The notes: generated by a model from the letters alone, not told the origin. Shown: positions 7,177 to 14,523, counted from the first letter of the stretch. The stretch is 22,196 nt of DNA from Lachnospiraceae bacterium UBA5902 (GCA_002431865.1 DJEI01000069.1:7979-30174); one strand, 5' to 3'. Translations and numbers: made by a program.

Positions 7177-7198
7177 ACAAGAAAAAGAAGCGTGTCAA
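7169..7198 (-). promoter_or_regulatory. Promoter of the guanidino-enzyme operon
   Basis: On the minus strand TTGACA (7198-7193) is followed after 18 bases by TACTCT (7174-7169), a perfect -35 with a weak -10. An A-rich tract (7200-7300), which could act as an UP element, lies upstream. Confidence 0.5.
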
Positions 7199-7301
7199 CG
7201 CTCCTCCTTTGATTTCTTTTTTTATTTTTATTTCTGAATTTTTATTTATTTTTTGAAAGTTGAATTTTTAATATTTTGATTTTTATTTATTTTTAATCTT
7301 A

Positions 7302-7997
7302 CTAATCCAGATGCAGGCCGGTGTCACGATGGAGCAGGCGGTCACGTTGTTTTCCGAACAACTTCGTAATGATGCCAAGGTTCACGCCGACTAAAATTGC
7401 TGCAATCACGGTTCCGATACCGACGGAGCCAAGCTTGTGCAGAACAGCCAGACAGGATATCAAGGAAATCACAACCATCGTCACATCAAAGCCAATCTTG
7501 ACACGACTGAATACGATTCCTGTCTTGTCAGAAATTGCTTTCATGGCTCCCTCACCAGCCAGCGGTATAATGTCTGCCGGCAGGTAAAAGAAGATACCCG
7601 CTGCAATCAAAATTGTACTGCCAAGCATCATTACGAGACGAATTGCCAGATTCGGTGGTACTGGCAAATATGTAAATAAATGGTTGGAAAATGTTGTAAA
7701 ATATCCGAATACAACGCCAACCACAACCTGTAACAAATTCTTCCATTGAAAATCTTTTCGCAGAATAAGGATTTGCAGAATTACTAAAAATACATGAAAT
7801 ATGATGGTCGCTTTACCCATTTCCAAACCAAAGATACAAGTGATGGTGTAGGGAATGGAGCTGACCGGGGATACACCCAGATTGGATTTCACCGACATGG
7901 ATACGCCGAGTGTCATGATAAATAACCCAATGAAATATACGACAAGTCGTACCGCCAAGTGCTGCTCTCTGCTAGTCTTTCTTTTCTCTTCTGTCAT
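7302..7997 (-). CDS. YczE/YyaS/YitT-type integral membrane protein
   Basis: This is a 231-residue protein with about five or six membrane segments and basic ends. The opening VYFIGLFIMTLGVSMSVKSNLGVSPVSSIPY matches in order the YczE/YitT group: a glycine-rich first helix, then the NLGVSP-type turn. The molecular role of these proteins is largely unknown; B. subtilis YczE is linked to secondary-metabolite production. The ribosome binding site is weak (AGAAAGAAGTG). It has its own promoter at 8033-8061. No clear terminator separates it from the guanidino-enzyme operon promoter downstream, so some read-through into that operon is possible. Confidence 0.75.
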   Translation of the reverse strand: MTEEKRKTSREQHLAVRLVVYFIGLFIMTLGVSMSVKSNLGVSPVSSIPYTITCIFGLEMGKATIIFHVFLVILQILILRKDFQWKNLLQVVVGVVFGYFTTFSNHLFTYLPVPPNLAIRLVMMLGSTILIAAGIFFYLPADIIPLAGEGAMKAISDKTGIVFSRVKIGFDVTMVVISLISCLAVLHKLGSVGIGTVIAAILVGVNLGIITKLFGKQRDRLLHRDTGLHLD

Positions 7998-8032
7998 AAA
8001 TACACTTCTTTCTATTTAATTTTCTCATTACT

Positions 8033-8061
8033 AGTGTAAGCACTTTGGCGGGACTTGTCAA
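8033..8061 (-). promoter_or_regulatory. Promoter of the YczE-like gene
   Basis: TTGACA (8061-8056) and TACACT (8038-8033) on the minus strand are separated by 17 bases, about 35 bases upstream of the start codon. Confidence 0.65.
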
Positions 8062-8192
8062 TATTTCCTATATACAGCGTTTTCTTATTCCGCTTCCCGG
8101 CCTTCTTCCTGATATTCCTCCCAAATTACGACCTTCTTATTATCTCGTATGACCTGATGACATTCGTTAATCAGAATTCTTATAAACCATGT

Positions 8193-9389
8193 TTATTCTT
8201 TTTCCAGTAAATGTTTATATGTACTGTCGATACCAAGTGCACCAATCGGTGCTGTGATCACGATTGCCATGACCGCAACGGAAAGCACGAGCGTGCCACA
8301 GGAAAGTCCGGCTGCCAGAGGCACAGAGCCAATTGCCGCCTGCACGGTAGCCTTCGGAAGATACGCGATAATACAGAATAACCGTTCCTTCCATGTAAGC
8401 TTCGTGCCAAGCATGCAGATACAGACACCAACCGCACGAAACAGCAATGCTACCCCGATCATCAATAATGCCATTGCCCCAGCCTTCGCCATATACCGGA
8501 TATCGACCGCGGCACCAACCAGCACGAACAGGATTACTTCTGCGGCAATCCAAAGCTTACCGAATTTCTCTGACAACCGCTTGGATACAAATGTCGTGCT
8601 CTTCACCTTGAGCATACACGCCATGCTGACAACTGCCAGAAGTCCGGACACTGCCACATATGCAGATACCCACTCCTCGATCGCAAGCAGCAGACATGAC
8701 ATACCCAGGATCACGATCAGCTTCGTCGAGTTACGCACGCAGTGATTCTTCTTATATGCAAGCTCGAAGAACTGGTACATCAGATAGCCAACGATACAAC
8801 CAAGTATGATTCCCAACACGATTGAGATTGGAATATTGATAAAATCCTTCGCATTCGCATGTCCTCCCTGTGCCATCTGCAGAAATGTTGTAAATAACAC
8901 GATCACGAAGATATCATCGCAAGATGCCCCCGCCAGTATCATCTGCGGGATTCCTTTCTTCGTTCCATAGCCTTCCTCCATGAGTTTCACCATACGCGGT
9001 ACAACGACGGCTGGAGAAACCGCACCCATGACGGCTCCCATAACTGCTGCCTCCACACATGTCACATCAAGAATCATCGGTGCAAACAGGATATACCCGC
9101 AGATCTCAAACGATGCCGGTACAAACGACATCAGGATTGCCGGGCGTCCGACCTTTTTCAGATCCGACAAATTCAGCGACAGTCCCGCCTTGAGCAGGAT
9201 GATGACAAGTGCCAATTTCCGCAGATCCGCGGAGATTCCAAGTATCGATGGGGACAACAGATCCAGCACATAGGGACCGAGTACGATTCCTGTCGCCAGC
9301 ATGCCGATAATGCCCGGCAGACGGATCTGCTTACAGATGGCGGACATGGCAAGTCCAACCAGAAAGATAAGTGCAAGTGATGTTAACAT
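8193..9389 (-). CDS. Cation:proton antiporter (CPA family) under a fluoride riboswitch
   Basis: This is a 398-residue protein with 11-13 membrane segments. The start (CKQIRLPGIIGMLATGIVLGPY) and the central GASCDDIF with Asp158-Asp159 are typical of the CPA superfamily; the acidic pair binds the cation in electrogenic members. It lacks the C-terminal nucleotide-binding (RCK) domain of Kef systems. The start at 9389 has AAGGAGG 5 bases upstream. The leader carries a crcB-type fluoride riboswitch. Proteins of this class are among the genes known to be under fluoride control, so a role in fluoride tolerance is likely, by moving fluoride or by keeping ions and pH in balance. No terminator is seen after the stop codon. 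Confidence 0.85.
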   Translation of the reverse strand: MLTSLALIFLVGLAMSAICKQIRLPGIIGMLATGIVLGPYVLDLLSPSILGISADLRKLALVIILLKAGLSLNLSDLKKVGRPAILMSFVPASFEICGYILFAPMILDVTCVEAAVMGAVMGAVSPAVVVPRMVKLMEEGYGTKKGIPQMILAGASCDDIFVIVLFTTFLQMAQGGHANAKDFINIPISIVLGIILGCIVGYLMYQFFELAYKKNHCVRNSTKLIVILGMSCLLLAIEEWVSAYVAVSGLLAVVSMACMLKVKSTTFVSKRLSEKFGKLWIAAEVILFVLVGAAVDIRYMAKAGAMALLMIGVALLFRAVGVCICMLGTKLTWKERLFCIIAYLPKATVQAAIGSVPLAAGLSCGTLVLSVAVMAIVITAPIGALGIDSTYKHLLEKE

Positions 9390-9448
9390 ATTTTCCTCCT
9401 TAGGATAACTTGTAACGCCCCCTCACATTCGTTCGGCGGCAGATCGTC

Positions 9449-9488
9449 GGAACCGATTTTAAGTATGAACTTCGTTCATAGCGGTTCC
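9449..9488 (-). repeat. Nested hairpin in the antiporter leader
   Basis: On the minus strand GGAACCG (9488-9482) can pair with CGGTTCC (9455-9449). Inside it ATGAAC and GTTCAT form a second stem around GAA (9479-9465). The outer stem starts within the ribosome binding site of the upstream ORF. Confidence 0.6.
9459..9479 (-). CDS. Possible six-codon upstream ORF in the antiporter leader
   Basis: ATG at 9479 reads Met-Asn-Glu-Val-His-Thr-stop and has AGGAGG 7 bases upstream, a better-than-average binding site. It lies between the riboswitch terminator and the antiporter start, inside a hairpin. It may be a translated leader peptide; it is too short for evidence beyond the binding site. Confidence 0.35.
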   Translation of the reverse strand: MNEVHT

Positions 9489-9512
9489 TCCTCACAGAAA
9501 GTTCGTAAGCTC

Positions 9513-9561
9513 AAAAAAAGCTGACACCTTCTGCGATCAATATCGTAGAAGTCATCAGCTT
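9513..9561 (-). terminator. Riboswitch expression platform: intrinsic terminator
   Basis: On the minus strand AAGCTGA-TGA-CTTCT pairs with AGAAG-GTG-TCAGCTT and runs into seven T residues. The 5' arm reuses the 3' end of the aptamer (9561-9546), so aptamer folding and terminator folding compete. It could also end transcripts coming from the MATE gene. Confidence 0.85.
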
Positions 9562-9604
9562 AATAAGCAGTTCCGGTTACCCGAGGGAGAACCTCATTCC
9601 CTTT
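9543..9604 (-). promoter_or_regulatory. Fluoride riboswitch (crcB motif)
   Basis: The leader RNA reads GGGAAUGAGGUUCUCCC (9601-9585), then a small GUAA-capped insert (9584-9573), then AACUGCUUAUUAAGC and UGAUGACUUCUACGA (9572-9543). This matches the fluoride aptamer: a first stem enclosing AUGAGG, a second short stem GCUU/AAGC, then GAUGRCYUCUAC. GAGGU can form the family's pseudoknot with ACUUC. Fluoride binding should stabilise the aptamer, block the overlapping terminator and switch the antiporter on. The small hairpin insert between the two stems is not in the minimal aptamers I know. The call is by pattern, not by a covariance search. Confidence 0.85.
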
Positions 9605-9615
9605 TTATGTATGTT

Positions 9616-9644
9616 ACTATACGCCCGTATTGCCGATCTGTCAA
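9616..9644 (-). promoter_or_regulatory. Promoter of the riboswitch-antiporter unit
   Basis: TTGACA (9644-9639) and TATAGT (9621-9616), 17 bases apart, lie immediately after the MATE stop codon and about 15 bases before the aptamer. This places the start of the leader RNA near 9609. Confidence 0.8.
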
Positions 9645-9646
9645 TC

Positions 9647-11038
9647 TTATTTTTCCATCTCTCGCAATGCCTTCTTGAACTGGAACGAAAATAGGATCGA
9701 TGTAAATGTCACTGCAAGCACGTCCGCGATCGGTTCCGCCAGATAAACTGCCATCGTCTTGTCCAACGTAATGATATGCGGCAGGATGAAAATGAGCGGA
9801 ATCAACAACACGAATTTCCGCATGATTGCAACAATGATCGATGCCGGTGCATTTCCAAGTGCATTGAATGTCATCTGACAGGCAATCTGGATTCCGAACA
9901 GGAACATAACCGCCAGATAATACCGGAGCGCATCTTTCGTAAATGCGATCAAGGCTGCATCTGTCGTGAAGATCGTTGCAAATGCTTTCGGGAAGCACAT
10001 GATGCAGAGCCAGAGCGTCACGGAATAGATCAGGCTGACTTTGAGCAGAAGCTTGAACGCCGCCCGGACTCTGGATGCATTTTTCGCTCCATAATTATAG
10101 CTGATGATCGGCTGTGCACCCTGTCCCACGCCCTGCAGCGGCAACATGGCAAACTGCATCACGCTCGTCAGAATCGTCATCGCGCCGACTGCGATGTCAC
10201 CACCATATTTCAGGAGAGAGGAATTAAAGCACACCGAGATAATACTCTCGCTGCCCTGCATGATAAAGACGGCAGAACCAAGTGCCATGCAGGGAAGAAT
10301 ATACGCTGCCTTCAATCCCATATTTTTCACACGGATGTGAAGTGTAGTTCGCTTTCCGAACAGGAAGCTTAACACCCACGCACACGAACAGCCCTGTGAA
10401 ATAATCGTTGCAAGCGCAGCACCCCGGACGCCCATATCCAGTCCAAAGATAAAGATCGGATCTAAAATGATATTTACGACCGCGCCGATCAGAACCGACA
10501 GCATGCCTTCCTTCGCAAAGCCCTGCGCTGTGATAAATGCATTCATGCCAAGGGTAAGCTGTACGAAGATTGTTCCGAGTGCATAGATATTCATATATGA
10601 TGTCGCGTACTCGATCGTATTGGCACTTGCTCCAAAAGCGAGCAGGAAATCCCGATTCCAGATCAGCAATACTACCGTCAAAACGATTGACAGGAGAATC
10701 TGCATTGTGAAACAATTGGCAAGTATCTTCTCCGCGTCATCTTTCTTATTTTTACCCATGAAGATCGTTGCCCGCGGCGCACCGCCATTTCCAACCAACG
10801 CTGCAAAGGCAGTTATAATCATGATGAGCGGCATACAGACACCCACGCCAGTCAATGCCAGCGCCCCCGTATCCGGGATATGCCCAATATAGATACGGTC
10901 AACAATGTTATAAAGCATGTTGATCATCTGCGCCGCAACGGTTGGCAGTGCCAGCTTCGCAAGCAGCTTGCCGATCGGCTCTTTTGCTAAGAAATCTCGG
11001 TCGGATTGTGCGGACATGTTTTCATTTTGTTGTTTCAT
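9647..11038 (-). CDS. MATE family multidrug efflux transporter
   Basis: This is a 463-residue protein with about twelve membrane segments in two repeats, the usual length. The first half shows GKLLAKLALPTVAAQMINMLYNIVDRIYIG and the second GVGQGAQPIISYNYGAKNASRV, both standard for the MepA-like branch. It exports cationic drugs and other toxic compounds using Na+ or H+ gradients. It follows a MarR-type gene by about 40 bases; in Staphylococcus the same pairing is mepR-mepA. It is probably controlled by the palindrome at the MarR promoter. GAGGAAAAAGAA precedes the ATG. The substrate cannot be predicted. Confidence 0.88.
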   Translation of the reverse strand: MKQQNENMSAQSDRDFLAKEPIGKLLAKLALPTVAAQMINMLYNIVDRIYIGHIPDTGALALTGVGVCMPLIMIITAFAALVGNGGAPRATIFMGKNKKDDAEKILANCFTMQILLSIVLTVVLLIWNRDFLLAFGASANTIEYATSYMNIYALGTIFVQLTLGMNAFITAQGFAKEGMLSVLIGAVVNIILDPIFIFGLDMGVRGAALATIISQGCSCAWVLSFLFGKRTTLHIRVKNMGLKAAYILPCMALGSAVFIMQGSESIISVCFNSSLLKYGGDIAVGAMTILTSVMQFAMLPLQGVGQGAQPIISYNYGAKNASRVRAAFKLLLKVSLIYSVTLWLCIMCFPKAFATIFTTDAALIAFTKDALRYYLAVMFLFGIQIACQMTFNALGNAPASIIVAIMRKFVLLIPLIFILPHIITLDKTMAVYLAEPIADVLAVTFTSILFSFQFKKALREMEK

Positions 11039-11081
11039 TTCTTTTTCCTCATTTCTAGTATTATACTCGATATCATTTCCA

Positions 11082-11522
11082 CTATTTCAAATGTGACATT
11101 ACATTTTGATACAATCGCTCATTGTACTCTGCAAAATTCATCTTTTCCTCCTCCGAAAATCCTGCAAAGATACACGATACAAGCGCCTCCTGTTTTTCCT
11201 CAATGGCACATACAATATCGTCTGTCTGTTCTGTGAGTTTCAGGTGTATGATCCGCTTATCATCCGGATCTGCGTGTCGGGTCAAATATCCTTTTTTCTC
11301 CAGAGTATCTACAGCTGCGGACACATTTCCCCGCTGCAACATTCGAAATTCTACGATATCCCGTGCAGAATCATAGGAAGGATTGTTGTACAGAAACGTA
11401 AGAATAATAACCTCGATCCGGCTAAGATTAAAATCATAACGCACACTTTCCAGATATTTTTCCTGTAATTTCATCAGGCATTTCGTCATGTCAAAGACAT
11501 TGGATGGAGTCTGAAGTCTCAT
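11082..11522 (-). CDS. MarR family transcriptional regulator
   Basis: This is a 146-residue protein of normal family length. The winged helix is visible in order: SRIEVIILTFLYNN, SARDIVEFRMLQRGNVSAAVDTLEKKGYL as the recognition region, and the wing DPDDKRIIHLKLTE. Such proteins are dimers that bind a palindrome and release it when they bind a small molecule, often the substrate of the pump they control. It is co-directional with the MATE gene and lies 43 bases upstream of it. The perfect inverted repeat at 11544-11561 lies just after its own -10 element, so it probably represses itself and the pump. Confidence 0.88.
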   Translation of the reverse strand: MRLQTPSNVFDMTKCLMKLQEKYLESVRYDFNLSRIEVIILTFLYNNPSYDSARDIVEFRMLQRGNVSAAVDTLEKKGYLTRHADPDDKRIIHLKLTEQTDDIVCAIEEKQEALVSCIFAGFSEEEKMNFAEYNERLYQNVMSHLK

Positions 11523-11543
11523 TTCTTAATTCCTTCTTTTAAT

Positions 11544-11561
11544 TAGTTCTTTTTAGAACTA
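11544..11561. promoter_or_regulatory. MarR operator candidate
   Basis: TAGTTCT, TTTT, AGAACTA is a perfect 7-4-7 inverted repeat next to the -10 element of the marR gene. Confidence 0.7.
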
Positions 11562-11588
11562 TTATAGTATTGAAATAGAATTAGTCAA
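11561..11588 (-). promoter_or_regulatory. Promoter of the marR-MATE operon
   Basis: TTGACT (11588-11583) and TATAAT (11566-11561) on the minus strand are separated by 16 bases. The operator palindrome abuts the -10. Confidence 0.75.
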
Positions 11589-11601
11589 CCGCTATTTTTG
11601 A

Positions 11602-11638
11602 TAAAAAAAGCTGTTGCCTCAAAATTAAGCAACAGCCC
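11602..11638 (-). terminator. Terminator of the rubrerythrin gene
   Basis: On the minus strand GCTGTTGC and GCAACAGC (11636-11629 and 11617-11610) form an 8-bp stem followed by TTTTTTT, 17 bases after the stop codon. Confidence 0.85.
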
Positions 11639-11653
11639 TTTCTCACATTCTAT

Positions 11654-12193
11654 TTAATAATTCTCTGCATGTACCTCAAAGTAAGACTGTGGATGTGCGC
11701 ATACCGGGCAAACCTCCGGCGCCTTCTCGCCAACTACGATATGTCCGCAGTTTCTGCACTCCCATACCTTCACTTCGCTCTTCGCAAATACTTCCTGCAT
11801 CTCCACATTATGCAGAAGTGCGCGATAGCGTTCCTCATGCTGCTTCTCGATGGCACCAACGAGACGGAACTTCTCTGCAAGTTCTGGGAAGCCTTCTTCC
11901 TCAGCCGTCTTTGCAAAGCCCTCATACATATCGGTCCACTCGTAGTTCTCGCCATCAGCCGCTGCAACCAGATTCTCAGCCGTGCTTCCGATTCCATTCA
12001 ATTCCTTAAACCACATCTTTGCATGCTCTTTCTCATTGTCTGCGGTCTTCAGGAACAGGGATGCGATCTGCTCGAACCCGTCCTTCTTTGCCTTGGAAGC
12101 GAAATACGTATACTTGTTTCGTGCCTGTGACTCGCCCGAAAATGCCTCCAATAAATTCTTCTCTGTCTGTGTTCCTGCGTACTTATTTGCCAT
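11654..12193 (-). CDS. rbr: Rubrerythrin
   Basis: This is a 179-residue protein of normal length. The N-terminal four-helix domain carries the diiron ligands (Glu21 region, Glu54 and His57 in EKEH, Glu116 and His119 in EKQHE). The C-terminal rubredoxin domain binds one iron through Cys146, Cys149, Cys162 and Cys165 (CRNCGH and CPVCAH). In anaerobes it reduces hydrogen peroxide to water in the cytoplasm using electrons from NADH via rubredoxin partners. GAAAGGAG lies 9 bases before the ATG. It is a single-gene unit with a strong promoter, a PerR-like box and its own terminator, so peroxide induction is expected. Confidence 0.95.
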   Translation of the reverse strand: MANKYAGTQTEKNLLEAFSGESQARNKYTYFASKAKKDGFEQIASLFLKTADNEKEHAKMWFKELNGIGSTAENLVAAADGENYEWTDMYEGFAKTAEEEGFPELAEKFRLVGAIEKQHEERYRALLHNVEMQEVFAKSEVKVWECRNCGHIVVGEKAPEVCPVCAHPQSYFEVHAENY

Positions 12194-12215
12194 AACTCTT
12201 TTCTCCTTTCAAAAG

Positions 12216-12230
12216 TAGTAATTATTACTA
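12216..12230. promoter_or_regulatory. PerR-like box
   Basis: TAGTAATTATTACTA is a perfect 7-1-7 inverted repeat, close to the PerR/Fur-family consensus, lying about ten bases downstream of the rubrerythrin -10 element. Confidence 0.7.
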
Positions 12231-12239
12231 TTTTTATAC

Positions 12240-12268
12240 ATTATACTGGAGAAAATAATATTTGTCAA
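12240..12268 (-). promoter_or_regulatory. Promoter of the rubrerythrin gene
   Basis: TTGACA (12268-12263) and TATAAT (12245-12240), both perfect, are separated by 17 bases. Confidence 0.85.
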
Positions 12269-12276
12269 TACAATGG

Positions 12277-13269
12277 CTATTTTTCCTTACTGCATACATG
12301 CTCCACGATCACACGTACAGCCGCATACAATACGCCAACAATCGGCCACACGATCCAAGCATCTTTCCAATCGTTCGTGATAAAGCTGATACCAAGAAAA
12401 ATCGCTGTTGAACCCAGCCAATACGCAAGTGAAAATGCACCCATCTTGTCGCTGATTTTCTTTTTTGCCCTTGTATAATCGCCTTCTTCCAGAAGCTTCT
12501 CCATGGCAGCCATCTGCGTTCCTCCCAGCACAAAGAAATATACACCACAAGAAATCAGAAACAGCATAATCCCTACCATACATACAATCGGGAAGTCCCG
12601 ATCACCGAATATAGCTAGACCGCCAAAGAGCGGAATCATAGAAAATATACACAATGTAACACCAATCACATTGTAACGCACATATCGCTCATGGAACTGT
12701 TCTTTGCGTTCCTTGACCATTCCTGTCACACCATATTCTGTCTCGAAGCATTTTGTCTCTAAGAATTCAAATTTCTTCTGTTTCATATCGGTACATACAA
12801 AAATTGCAACCGCAATTCCAACCAATATGAACATCACACACATTCCAACTCCACCTGCAAAGTCTTCTCCGATTCCAAACGCTTCCACTTCGCTGGCTGC
12901 CCCTAACACGATCAGGCAGATTGGTGATATCACGCAGAGCCACGTTGCAAATGCGATTCTTTTTGCAGCCTCTTTTCTAATCTGCAGAAACTCACTTGCT
13001 ATTTCCATTGTCACTTTATACTGTGGTTTGTCTTCTTCATAAGAATCCTCCCCGGTATAAATCTCCTCTTCCATCTCATCTTTAATGAGATAGTCCGTCG
13101 TCACACCAAAGATCTGACTAAGCTTCAATATTTTATCTAAATCCGGAACTGCCTGTGCCCCTTCATATTTGGAAATGGATTGCCGGCTCACTCCTAATTT
13201 ATGTGCCAGTTCTTCCTGAGACCAACCATTCTTTTTTCGCAAGTTAATAATCTTATCCGCTAATATCAT
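12277..13269 (-). CDS. XRE-type DNA-binding protein with a six-helix membrane domain
   Basis: This is a 330-residue protein. Residues 4-58 form a Cro/C1-type helix-turn-helix (LRKKNGWSQEELAHKLG, then SRQSISKYEGAQAVPDLDKI). An acidic linker follows, then about six hydrophobic segments between residues 105 and 325. Such fusions occur in Firmicutes and are thought to be membrane-held regulators, with an unknown signal. The start at 13269 has AGGAGGAGG 5 bases upstream; an in-frame start at 13341 is upstream of that site and is rejected. The upstream region holds TTGACA near 13360 within small inverted repeats (GGTTGCAACC at 13372-13381, GACAATTTGTC near 13353-13363), possible self-binding sites. 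No good -10 is seen. Confidence 0.8.
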   Translation of the reverse strand: MILADKIINLRKKNGWSQEELAHKLGVSRQSISKYEGAQAVPDLDKILKLSQIFGVTTDYLIKDEMEEEIYTGEDSYEEDKPQYKVTMEIASEFLQIRKEAAKRIAFATWLCVISPICLIVLGAASEVEAFGIGEDFAGGVGMCVMFILVGIAVAIFVCTDMKQKKFEFLETKCFETEYGVTGMVKERKEQFHERYVRYNVIGVTLCIFSMIPLFGGLAIFGDRDFPIVCMVGIMLFLISCGVYFFVLGGTQMAAMEKLLEEGDYTRAKKKISDKMGAFSLAYWLGSTAIFLGISFITNDWKDAWIVWPIVGVLYAAVRVIVEHVCSKEK

Positions 13270-13411
13270 AAGCGCCTCCTCCTGCCATCCACATGGCATA
13301 TTTGATGTTCTTATCGTACGAATTTTCTCCGTTACACACAAGAAAGCCGCACGGACAATTTGTCAACCGATGGTTGCAACCCCTGATTTTTAGCCATTTT
13401 TTATGCGCGAA

Positions 13412-13735
13412 CTAGAAAATCCGCAGAAGCACCATATAACAGACTGTTCCAAGCAGGATACTCAAAAATGTATTGTACTTCCATTTGTAACTGACCGCCA
13501 CAACGACCACTGCCAGAAGCTGCCAGACGCCCGTCCCTAGGAAATCTCCTCTCGCATCCTTCAGGCAATACACAATCAGCACTGCCATAATCGCAGGCGG
13601 CAGGTATCTGCCAAGTATCTGCACCGGTCTCGGCAGCGTCTTATTCCCCTTGAATATAAGAAACGGAAGTGCACGCAGCAAAACTGTGATACATGCACTC
13701 ATCAAAATAATTCCAATAATCTGCCATGTACTCAT
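13412..13735 (-). CDS. azlD: AzlD family subunit of a branched-chain amino acid exporter
   Basis: This is a 107-residue protein with four hydrophobic segments. The start, STWQIIGIILMSACITVLLRALPF, is characteristic of AzlD, the small partner of AzlC. The ATG at 13735 overlaps the azlC stop (ATGA), so translation is coupled; a longer in-frame reading back to 13780 would run inside azlC and has no support. Together the two subunits export valine, leucine, isoleucine or analogues. No clear terminator follows. Confidence 0.9.
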   Translation of the reverse strand: MSTWQIIGIILMSACITVLLRALPFLIFKGNKTLPRPVQILGRYLPPAIMAVLIVYCLKDARGDFLGTGVWQLLAVVVVAVSYKWKYNTFLSILLGTVCYMVLLRIF

Positions 13736-14517
13736 CTGTCCGCCCCTGCCTCTCTGTCCGCAGAATGATCGGGCGGGCATTGATCTGTACCCGAATCCGC
13801 ATCCTCTATAATTTCTTCACCACGGTTCTCCGCGCGCGTCATCACAAGCAGGATGCCCGATACGATCAAAAGTGCCGGCAGCATAAATGCAGTCTTTCCG
13901 AAAACCAACAGACATATAACTGCCACGCCTAATCCAATGAGCGCCGGCTTGTGACTCGTCGCATGCTCCCACTGATCGATAAAAACAATCACGAAAAGTG
14001 CCGTCATACAGAAATCAATACCGGTCATATCGAACGGAATAATCTGTCCCAGCACACCGCCGAGCACCGAACCGATCGCCCAGTAGCAATGGCTGAACAC
14101 AGCAACCAGAAACATGATTCCATGCTTTTCTTCCTTGTCCGGGTATTCCTCATCCGTCAAGGTGCAGTTGACCGCATAGGTCTCGTCGGTCAGCGTCGGA
14201 ATCATGTACCACTTCCGCTTCCCCATCTGCCGGAACTCTTCAAGAAAGGTCAGTCCATAGAAGAACTGGCGGCTGTTCATTAAAAGCGCAGAAATCGCAA
14301 TCGTCGCGATGGATGCGCCACTTGACAGAAATGTAATCAGCATAAACTGAAACGCGCCGGTATAAACCGTCACACTCGCAAGCAGCGAATACATCCACGA
14401 AAACCCCGCATTCTCCATCAGCATGCCATAGGCCGCCCCTAAGAAAATATAACTACATAAAATCGGCAGGGATTTGATGAACCCCTGTTGCAATATTTTT
14501 CTCTTTTGTTTACTCAT
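13732..14517 (-). CDS. azlC: AzlC family permease subunit of a branched-chain amino acid exporter
   Basis: This is a 261-residue protein with about seven or eight membrane segments. The family signatures ILCSYIFLGAAYGML and YTGAFQFM, with MNSRQFFYGLTF, are present. It works with AzlD as a two-part exporter of branched-chain amino acids. The C-terminus has an unusually charged tail of about 35 residues (from RAENRGEE onwards). The ATG lies 6 bases after the stop of the DUF2442-like/HTH gene and has only a weak binding site, so it probably depends on coupling to that gene. This ties the exporter to the HipA-like kinase operon. Confidence 0.9.
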   Translation of the reverse strand: MSKQKRKILQQGFIKSLPILCSYIFLGAAYGMLMENAGFSWMYSLLASVTVYTGAFQFMLITFLSSGASIATIAISALLMNSRQFFYGLTFLEEFRQMGKRKWYMIPTLTDETYAVNCTLTDEEYPDKEEKHGIMFLVAVFSHCYWAIGSVLGGVLGQIIPFDMTGIDFCMTALFVIVFIDQWEHATSHKPALIGLGVAVICLLVFGKTAFMLPALLIVSGILLVMTRAENRGEEIIEDADSGTDQCPPDHSADREAGADR

Positions 14518-14523
14518 CTTAAA

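Noticed and set aside
7199..7301. T-rich tract as the terminator of the YczE-like gene
   Set aside because: No stem could be found on either strand; it is simply AT-rich and may act as an UP element for the operon promoter.
9776..10372. Long plus-strand open frame opposite the MATE gene
   Set aside because: It is a shadow of the MATE gene with no binding site and no family pattern; the same applies to the other antisense frames, such as 8254-8745.
13270..13411. Terminator between azlD and the XRE gene
   Set aside because: The inverted repeats there are short and lack a T tract, so they are listed only as possible binding sites.
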